Positions 23,377 through 29,109 of a DNA stretch of 29,109 bases are shown in pieces (the stretch's first letter is position 1; every line of letters starts with the position of its first letter). The position numbers and the translations under genes were made by a program. The notes under the pieces were generated by a model. The model searched no databases. It had not been told where the DNA came from and saw nothing but the letters and a program-made list of their open reading frames with translations. Source of the stretch: an uncultured Planctomycetaceae bacterium. GTDB taxonomy: Bacteria > Planctomycetota > Planctomycetia > Pirellulales > Pirellulaceae. Location of the stretch: assembly GCA_903921945.1 (NCBI GenBank), contig CAIXSC010000758.1:1-29109 (forward strand), in the 5' to 3' direction.

Positions 23377-24918
23377 CTACACGAGTATTTCGCGGATCGG
23401 CTGGCCGCCGTGCGCGATCGGAACCGGGCGCCCCGTCGGATCGGGGACGGTCATGCCCGGATCAATGCCGAGCGCTTGGTACACCGTGCAGCACACGTCC
23501 GACGTGCTGACCGGTCGGTCTTTCACATAGGCCGCCTGCGCGTCCGACTCGCCGTAAACCGTGCCGCCGCGGATCCCGCCCCCGAAGAACACCGTCGAGT
23601 AACAGTGGGTCCAATGGTCCCGACCCGCATTGCCGTTGATCTTCGGAGTGCGGCCCATCTCGCTGGTTACTAGCACCAACGTCTCGTCCAGCAAACCGCG
23701 GCTATCCAGGTCCTCCAGTAACGCGGTGAGCGTCTGGTCGAAATGCGGCAACTTGTTATCGCGCAGGATCGCAAAGTTCTTCGTGTGCGTATCCCAGGCG
23801 TCGTAATCGACCTTCACGCGATCCCAAAATAGATCCCAGGTGACATTCACGAACCGCACACCCGATTCGATCAAACGCCGCGCAATCAATGTGCTGTTTC
23901 CAAACAGCGTTCGGCCGTACCGTTCCACCAACTTCGGATCCTCGGCATTCAAGTCGAACGCCGCCCGCGTCTGCGAACCGACCAACATGCTGAGCGCTTG
24001 CCGCTTCGAACGCTCATGGAGCCCTACCGCCGACAAGCCGCTGTCCGCCGCCGCGGTCGCGGACGCGCCACCCGCCGCCGAGCCCGCGATCGCGCTCGCA
24101 GTTGCGCTCGCGTTCTCCCCCCGCGCCCCGGCCGACTCGATCCGCCGCCACTCGCTGTCGAATTGTTCCAGCAGTCCCCGGCGGGATGCGAACCGGTCGA
24201 CCGTCAGGTCGGCAGGCAACTGACTGTTGGCGATGAACGGCATGCCGCGGACCACACGGGGTTGGCCGGGAAGTGGCGGCGGCGCGGAATCGTCGCCGTA
24301 CGGTTGGCATTCCGTGAACAGCGGATCGCAGCGGCGGCCCAAGAAACCACCGTACGGACCGGGACGGCGGATGTTTTGTCCCCAACCCAGATAACATGGC
24401 AGGTAGACGTAATCCGGCAGATCGCGCGGGACGCCTCCCGCTTGCCGCATGTACTCGCATACCGAACCCATGCTCGGAGGGTAGCTCGATTTCGTCGTGG
24501 TGATGTCCGGCAGCAACTGTTCAAGCCCGGTGTAGCTGGGCAGCGTGTTATGGCAGCCGGCGGCGTGATTGAGCGAGCGAACAATCGCCGCGCGATGCAT
24601 CCAGCGAGCCGTCTTCGGCAGTAGCTCGCCGATGCGGATGCCCGCCACATTGGTGTCGATCGGCTTGAACTCGCTGCGCACTTCGCGGGGCGCTTCGGGC
24701 TTCAGGTCCCACATGTCTTGGGTGGCGGCGCCGCCCAACAGATACAGCACGATGACGTTCTTCGCTCGTGCCCGGCCGCTGACACCGCCCGCCGTTTCCG
24801 CTCGCAAGAGTTCGGGCAGTCCGAACCCTCCGAGCGCCGTCAGAGCGCCCGCCGCCAGGGTTTCCCGTCGTGTGACCCCATCGCAACAACGCCGCGGACT
24901 CCCGAGCATCCTGAGCAT
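23377..24918 (-). CDS. DUF1501 protein with Tat signal
   Basis: A 513-residue DUF1501 protein, a sulfatase/alkaline-phosphatase-fold family greatly expanded in planctomycetes. A twin-arginine signal, TRRETLAAGALTALGG (R17, R18), shows export in folded form. Family blocks are NVIVLYLLGGAATQDMWD, GCHNTLPSYTGL, SEMGRTPKINGNAGRDHW and VFFGGGIRGGTVYGESD. ATG at 24918 is chosen over an in-frame GTG at 24927, which sits only 2 bases from the GGAGG. An Ala/Ser/Gly-rich insertion lies near residue 275-300. It is last in the leftward unit, 46 bases after the WD40 gene. DUF1501 and DUF1549/1553 genes typically occur as neighbours; no reaction is established. Confidence 0.94.
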   Translation of the reverse strand: MLRMLGSPRRCCDGVTRRETLAAGALTALGGFGLPELLRAETAGGVSGRARAKNVIVLYLLGGAATQDMWDLKPEAPREVRSEFKPIDTNVAGIRIGELLPKTARWMHRAAIVRSLNHAAGCHNTLPSYTGLEQLLPDITTTKSSYPPSMGSVCEYMRQAGGVPRDLPDYVYLPCYLGWGQNIRRPGPYGGFLGRRCDPLFTECQPYGDDSAPPPLPGQPRVVRGMPFIANSQLPADLTVDRFASRRGLLEQFDSEWRRIESAGARGENASATASAIAGSAAGGASATAAADSGLSAVGLHERSKRQALSMLVGSQTRAAFDLNAEDPKLVERYGRTLFGNSTLIARRLIESGVRFVNVTWDLFWDRVKVDYDAWDTHTKNFAILRDNKLPHFDQTLTALLEDLDSRGLLDETLVLVTSEMGRTPKINGNAGRDHWTHCYSTVFFGGGIRGGTVYGESDAQAAYVKDRPVSTSDVCCTVYQALGIDPGMTVPDPTGRPVPIAHGGQPIREILV

Positions 24919-24964
24919 GGCGACCACTCCCTCCGGCGACCGTTTGTTGAGTTGCGTTTTTTAA

Positions 24965-26464
24965 CTATTCGGAAGCCGACAATTCGCCGGCCAGTTTTTG
25001 ATCCTTGACATTCCAGACGCTGACGCGGCCGGTGTAATCGCCGACGATCGCCCGCTCGCCATCGTGGCTGAAGACCACTCGCATCGGCAAATCACCGAAG
25101 CCTTCGAATTTAGCGGCCTGGGTTCCGTCCGCCTTCCACAGGCGCGCCGAACTGTCACGTCCCACAGTGGCGAACATGCCGTTCATCGCGTAACGAACGG
25201 AGAGCACGCCGGGGAGCTTGTTTCGCGGCGACGGGGCGCCGCGGGTCGCGACCGCCGAGTTCGCCGCGTGGGCGTTGATCGAGCGGGTCGGAAAACCGTC
25301 TTCGGCGTACCACAGGATCACTCGCCCGTCCTCGCTGGCGGTGGCCAACATCTGCGAATCGGCCCGCCAACTCATGTCGGTGATCGACTCGCGGTGATCT
25401 CCCAGCGTGAACACGATGCCGCCCGTCGCCGCCTCCCAGATGAAAGCGCCGCCGTTGCGGTCGCCCGATGCCAGCAGTTCGCCATCGGGACTGAACTCGA
25501 CAGACGTGATCCAGTCGGTGTGCTTCTTCACCTTGTAGCGCAGTTCGCCTGTCGCCGTGTCAAACACTTTGACGAGCTTCGAGGAACCGCCGAGCGCGAC
25601 GAGTTGATGATTCGCGCTGATATCCGCGGCCAGCACCGCGTCGGATTCGTCGCCAATCTCGGCGATCCGTTTGCCGGATTCCACATCGAACAGCACCACT
25701 TTGCCATCGGCCGCGCCGCGGCCCCCGGCGGCCAGCAGCAATTTGCCGTTGCGGCTGAACTTCAAGACGTACGGAATCCGTTCGGGAAAGGCGAGGTCGC
25801 CGACCCTTTCCAGCGTATCGGTGCGGTGGAGCGAAATCCGTTCGTGGCCGGCGACCGCGACGATCGGAGCCCACGGACTGGCCGCCAACGCGGTGACCGG
25901 GTGCGGACGAGCCGTTTTGGCGAACGTCACCGCCGGCAGCGACTTGGGCATCGGCGGCGGCCCCTCCGGCTTGCCGATGGAAACCGCCGCGATGTCGACG
26001 TCGACCTTGCGCGAAAGATTCTTCGCCGCTCCGGCCGCCGTATCGGGCGCGCCGAGTTCAATCCAGCGCTTGATCGAAATCAATTCCGCTTCGGGGATCC
26101 GCGGTTGCCGTGGCGGCATCACGGGCTCGTCCAAGTGCGCCACGACACGATACAGCAAGCTCTGATCGGGCTTGCCTGGCGAAATCGCTTCGCCGCTCGC
26201 CCCGCCCGCCATCAACGACTGATAGGTCATCACGTTGAGATCGGACGTGGCCTTGTCCGGATTGTGGCAGTTCGCGCAGTGCTTGCGGAGGATCGGCAGC
26301 ACATGATCCTTGTAGGTCACGGCCTCCTTCGCTGGCGGAGCCTGAGCAGTCGCCGAACCGGCGCCGACCGCGATCAGCACGGGAGCCGCGAACAGCATCC
26401 CCATGCCAAACACTGGCCGCAACACCGATCGGTAGAGGTTCAACAGTTCGTGGCGCCGTCGCAT
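24965..26464 (-). CDS. Exported planctomycete-cytochrome-C/WD40 fusion protein
   Basis: A 499-residue exported protein. A signal peptide spans about 8-42 (LFAAPVLIAVGAGSATAQA). A planctomycete-type cytochrome c domain follows, with haem motif CANCH (C63, C66, H67) and PGKPDQSLLYRV and EPVMPP blocks. From about residue 190 a WD40 beta-propeller is seen, with units such as VEFSPDGELLASGDRNG, MLATASEDGRVILW and RAIVGDYTGRVSVWN. ATG at 26464 is chosen because GAGGA lies 5 bases upstream; the longer frame to 26656 runs antisense-like into the upstream gene. It follows the DUF1549/1553 gene by 22 bases and precedes DUF1501. This is the standard planctomycete gene set, probably acting outside the cytoplasm in polymer or redox chemistry that is not yet known. 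Confidence 0.93.
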   Translation of the reverse strand: MRRRHELLNLYRSVLRPVFGMGMLFAAPVLIAVGAGSATAQAPPAKEAVTYKDHVLPILRKHCANCHNPDKATSDLNVMTYQSLMAGGASGEAISPGKPDQSLLYRVVAHLDEPVMPPRQPRIPEAELISIKRWIELGAPDTAAGAAKNLSRKVDVDIAAVSIGKPEGPPPMPKSLPAVTFAKTARPHPVTALAASPWAPIVAVAGHERISLHRTDTLERVGDLAFPERIPYVLKFSRNGKLLLAAGGRGAADGKVVLFDVESGKRIAEIGDESDAVLAADISANHQLVALGGSSKLVKVFDTATGELRYKVKKHTDWITSVEFSPDGELLASGDRNGGAFIWEAATGGIVFTLGDHRESITDMSWRADSQMLATASEDGRVILWYAEDGFPTRSINAHAANSAVATRGAPSPRNKLPGVLSVRYAMNGMFATVGRDSSARLWKADGTQAAKFEGFGDLPMRVVFSHDGERAIVGDYTGRVSVWNVKDQKLAGELSASE

Positions 26465-26469
26465 CGGAA

Positions 26470-26474
26470 TCCTC
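26470..26474 (-). promoter_or_regulatory. Shine-Dalgarno site for the WD40-cytochrome gene
   Basis: GAGGA on the minus strand lies 5 bases before the ATG at 26464 and supports that start over an upstream in-frame one. Confidence 0.7.
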
Positions 26475-26486
26475 GGCAGCGAGCGG

Positions 26487-29109
26487 TTAGTGGTTGAAGG
26501 CGAACTCGGTGGAATTGAACAAGCCCCACAGGATGTCGGCGTAGACAAGATTGTGGGTCTGTCCCTGGAACCGCTGGCGGACAGCGGCCAGTTGCCGCTC
26601 CGCGTTGGCGATCTGCTGGCGCAACGTCTCGAGCGCGGCCTCTTCCTGGCCGTCATCCATCAGCTTTTCGTAGTCCGCCTTCAGCTTCGTGAGCACTTCC
26701 TCGGTCCGGCGATAGGCGACATCGGCACGCGCTTGCAACGCCGCCAGTTCGACGGCCCGATTGGGATCCGACGATTCGCTGTTGACGATATCTTCGAGCT
26801 TCCGGATTTCATCAGCGGTCGGCTTGCGGCTGAGCACGCGAACATACAGTTCCGTGACGATCTCCGCGGTCGACTTCTTCTCCTGAATGAGCGTCGGGAT
26901 CAGTCGGCTCGCGGCGATTTTTTGCGTGACCGTGTCGCCGTTGACCAGGTGCAAAGCTTGCGAGAGGTTCGCTTCGCGGTTCACTTCACACGAACATGCG
27001 CTCTCGCGGGGCGCCCGGCCGAAGGTCGTCAAGAAGTAGTTGGACAAGCTGCCCGAATATAGCTGCACGGCCCGCGTTCCCGGCGGCGATTGCGGGAAGC
27101 GATCCTCGGTGCCCGTCACTCGCGTGATCACATCGAGCAGCACTTCCGCCCGCAAGCGACGCACGTAGCCGTGTGAAAAGTAGGCTTCGTCCAGCTCATT
27201 GGTCGCGTTGGTCGCCGACGAGAGCTGATACGTGCGCGAGTTGCAAATGTCGCGAATCAGCTTCTTCTTGTCGAAGCCGTATTCCGCCAGTTTGAGGCCG
27301 ATCGCGTCGAGCAGTTCTTTGTTGCTGGGCGGATTGCTGATGCGCACGTCGTCGACCGGCTCCACGATGCCACGGCCGAAGAAATGCGCCCAGATGACGT
27401 TCGCCATCGTTTGCCGGAACGCTTCGTTGTCGCCGGCGGTCAGCCACGACGCGAGCGCCTGGCGCGGGTCTTTGCCATCGACTTCAGGCTCGGCGCCGCC
27501 CAGTTCCTTCGGCTTCATCCGGCGGCCGTCCACCGGATGCTCAACGGTGTTCGCGGCGTTGTTGTTGTAGACGATCACCTCGCGGCCTTCGACACCGCGT
27601 TTCATGTTCACGCCCGCGAAGAAACTGGCAAAGCCGTAGTAATCGTCCATCGTCCAACGGTCGAACGGATGGTTGTGGCACTGAGCGCACTGGATGCGAG
27701 TGCCGAGAAACACTTGGGCGACATCTTCGGCCGTCTTGAGCGGCGTGAGCCGTTCGGCGGCCGTGTAGAGGTTGGACGTGGGCGATTTGAGATTGCTGCC
27801 ACTGCCGGTGATCAGATCCGCCACGAACGCGTTGATCGGGCGATTGGCCGCCATTTGATCGCGAACCCACGCGGCGTATGTCCACATCGCCTTGGAGTCG
27901 CGTCCATACTGCGGCTGGTTGTTCACCGAACGGATCCGCAGCATCTCCCCCCACTTCATCGCCCAGATGTCGACGAACTCGTCGCGGTCCAACAACTGGT
28001 CGACCAGCTTCGACCGCTTCGCCGGATCCGTGTCCGCGATGAACCGATCGAACTCCTCGCGGGACGGCGGCAATCCGATCAGGTCCAGGTAAACGCGGCG
28101 GAGGAACATCTCGTCCGAGCACAGCTCGGACGGAGCCATGTGCAGCTTTCGAAGCTTGTCAAAGACCAGCGTGTCGATGTAGTTGTGAACAGGCGTGTCC
28201 GGCCAAGCGAAGCGGTCGTCGGTCGGAAGCACGATCACTTCCGAGCCGACGGTGAACTTGTTGAAGCGGGCGAACACGAACGCTCCGCCTCGGCCGTTCC
28301 CCTTCACCAACCCGTCTTTGCCGATCGAAGCGACCGACTCGTTGTTCGACATGAACAGCGCCAAACGGCTCACGTCGCGGACCGAACCATCCGAATACCG
28401 CGCGAGCACCACCGTGCGCTGCGTGGTGGCATCGCCACCGAACACCATCTTCGGCGGGACGAGCTCGATGCCGAGCGGTTCGGGGGTCGCGCCCGAATCA
28501 TCCGGGGCGCCAGCTCGCAACCACGTCATGAGCGTCTTGTAGTCCTCGTGCTGTTCGTCAAACAACTGACCGCCCGTGTGCGCGACTGAGCCAGTAGCCT
28601 TCTCCAACAAAAGACTCTTCTCCGGCACCGCCAAATCGAGTCGCCGGCCAATCATCTGTCGCGTCAATCGGAAGTAATCGCCCGCCGGATCGTAACCGAA
28701 GAGCGACAGCATGAAGCCGTCTTTCCCGCGAGCCGAACCGTGGCAGCTTCCGTTGTTGCAGCCATGCTTCATGAAAATCGGCATGATGTCCAACCGGAAA
28801 CTGATCGGCCGCGCCGCCGCGGACTGCTCAATCGTCACCGGAATCTCCGCCGACTCGCCGCCATGACGCACGACCAACTTCGTGCCGCCATCCGACACGC
28901 CGCGAACAGCCGTGCCATCGAGCGCCGAGATCTTGGTGTCGGCCACCGCCAACTGCGCCTCGGTCGTCACATCCCGCGTCGTGCCCTGAGCATCGACAAG
29001 CTGCACGACGACCGATTGACGGTCGCCTTGGCCCCGCAACCGCAACTCGCGAGGAAACACGGCGAGCGCGGCTTTCCCGCCAGCCGCGTCTTTCCCTGCC
29101 GCGTCTTTC
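26487..29109 (-). CDS. DUF1549/DUF1553 haem-site protein (5' end cut by window)
   Basis: At least 873 residues; the frame stays open to the right edge, so start and signal peptide are missing. Visible in order: a bacterial Ig-like segment; a cytochrome-like domain with CNNGSCHG (CX4CH, codons from about 28760) and GGQLFDEQHEDY; another Ig-like segment (KMVFGGDATTQRTVVLARYS); DUF1549 with RRVYLDLIGLPPSREEFDRF and CAQCHNHPFDRW; and DUF1553 with SWLTAGDNEAFRQTMANVIW, HFFGRGIVEPVDD and SQALHLVNGDTV. A coiled coil (KLKADYEKLMDDGQEEAALE) precedes the last 40 residues. It is the first visible gene of the leftward unit. These families are planctomycete-specific in bulk; their reaction is unknown. Confidence 0.95.
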   Translation of the reverse strand, partial: KDAAGKDAAGGKAALAVFPRELRLRGQGDRQSVVVQLVDAQGTTRDVTTEAQLAVADTKISALDGTAVRGVSDGGTKLVVRHGGESAEIPVTIEQSAAARPISFRLDIMPIFMKHGCNNGSCHGSARGKDGFMLSLFGYDPAGDYFRLTRQMIGRRLDLAVPEKSLLLEKATGSVAHTGGQLFDEQHEDYKTLMTWLRAGAPDDSGATPEPLGIELVPPKMVFGGDATTQRTVVLARYSDGSVRDVSRLALFMSNNESVASIGKDGLVKGNGRGGAFVFARFNKFTVGSEVIVLPTDDRFAWPDTPVHNYIDTLVFDKLRKLHMAPSELCSDEMFLRRVYLDLIGLPPSREEFDRFIADTDPAKRSKLVDQLLDRDEFVDIWAMKWGEMLRIRSVNNQPQYGRDSKAMWTYAAWVRDQMAANRPINAFVADLITGSGSNLKSPTSNLYTAAERLTPLKTAEDVAQVFLGTRIQCAQCHNHPFDRWTMDDYYGFASFFAGVNMKRGVEGREVIVYNNNAANTVEHPVDGRRMKPKELGGAEPEVDGKDPRQALASWLTAGDNEAFRQTMANVIWAHFFGRGIVEPVDDVRISNPPSNKELLDAIGLKLAEYGFDKKKLIRDICNSRTYQLSSATNATNELDEAYFSHGYVRRLRAEVLLDVITRVTGTEDRFPQSPPGTRAVQLYSGSLSNYFLTTFGRAPRESACSCEVNREANLSQALHLVNGDTVTQKIAASRLIPTLIQEKKSTAEIVTELYVRVLSRKPTADEIRKLEDIVNSESSDPNRAVELAALQARADVAYRRTEEVLTKLKADYEKLMDDGQEEAALETLRQQIANAERQLAAVRQRFQGQTHNLVYADILWGLFNSTEFAFNH
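29080..29109 (-). repeat. 15-bp tandem repeat at the window edge
   Basis: Two 15-base units, 29080-29094 and 29095-29109, differ at one base and encode the KDAAG series near the visible start of the DUF1549/1553 protein. The array may continue outside the window. Confidence 0.8.

Noticed and set aside
26465..26656. Longer start for the WD40-cytochrome protein
   Set aside because: It would overlap the DUF1549/1553 gene; the extra residues look like antisense translation, and the signal peptide and ribosome binding site fit 26464.

Overview
The window is a GC-rich piece of a bacterial chromosome that is almost certainly from Planctomycetota. The main evidence is a three-gene set of planctomycete hallmark families at the right end: a DUF1549/DUF1553 haem-site protein, a planctomycete-cytochrome-C/WD40 protein and a Tat-exported DUF1501 protein. 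A type I sulfatase, a cytochrome b fused to several c-type haem domains, and a zinc-ribbon/terpenoid-cyclase-fold membrane protein fit the same phylum. No rRNA, tRNA, CRISPR array, transposase or phage gene was seen. Coding density is high and no gene-free stretch exceeds 300 bases.

Left region (1-7513). Two NAD-dependent epimerase/dehydratase (extended SDR) genes run leftward. They diverge from a rightward GNAT acyltransferase gene of the YghO/bacterial-ceramide-synthase type. Next comes a beta-ketoacyl-ACP synthase homologue that has lost its whole Cys-His-His triad, then a VTC-domain protein overlapping a DUF4956 membrane protein, then an HpcH/HpaI-type aldolase with a strong ribosome binding site. 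Reductases plus a GNAT acyltransferase are the ingredients of bacterial ceramide synthesis, so a sphingolipid-type lipid locus is proposed as inference; serine palmitoyltransferase itself is not in the window.

Middle region (7514-14639), all leftward. It holds a Nif3-like metal protein; a bc-type respiratory pair (Rieske protein, then cytochrome b fused to four haem-c domains that look like a duplicated dihaem module); an NrnA-like DHH phosphoesterase; and a membrane-anchored protein with a long repetitive Ser/Asn/Asp stalk ending in a barnase/RNase Sa-family ribonuclease domain.

Right-centre (14719-21221), leftward. This is a tightly packed operon of MoxR ATPase, DUF58 protein, TgpA-like transglutaminase and sulfatase. 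The last three are joined by a 0-nt junction and an ATGA overlap. Diverging from it is a rightward zinc-ribbon/transmembrane/alpha-alpha-toroid protein (21396-23261). The far right (23377-29109) is the leftward DUF1549/1553, WD40-cytochrome and DUF1501 set, cut by the window edge.

A theme across the window is short tandem repeats. Arrays inside genes have units of 12, 15, 18 or 24 bp, all multiples of three, and add low-complexity insertions to otherwise ordinary proteins. The two arrays between genes have 7- and 8-bp units.
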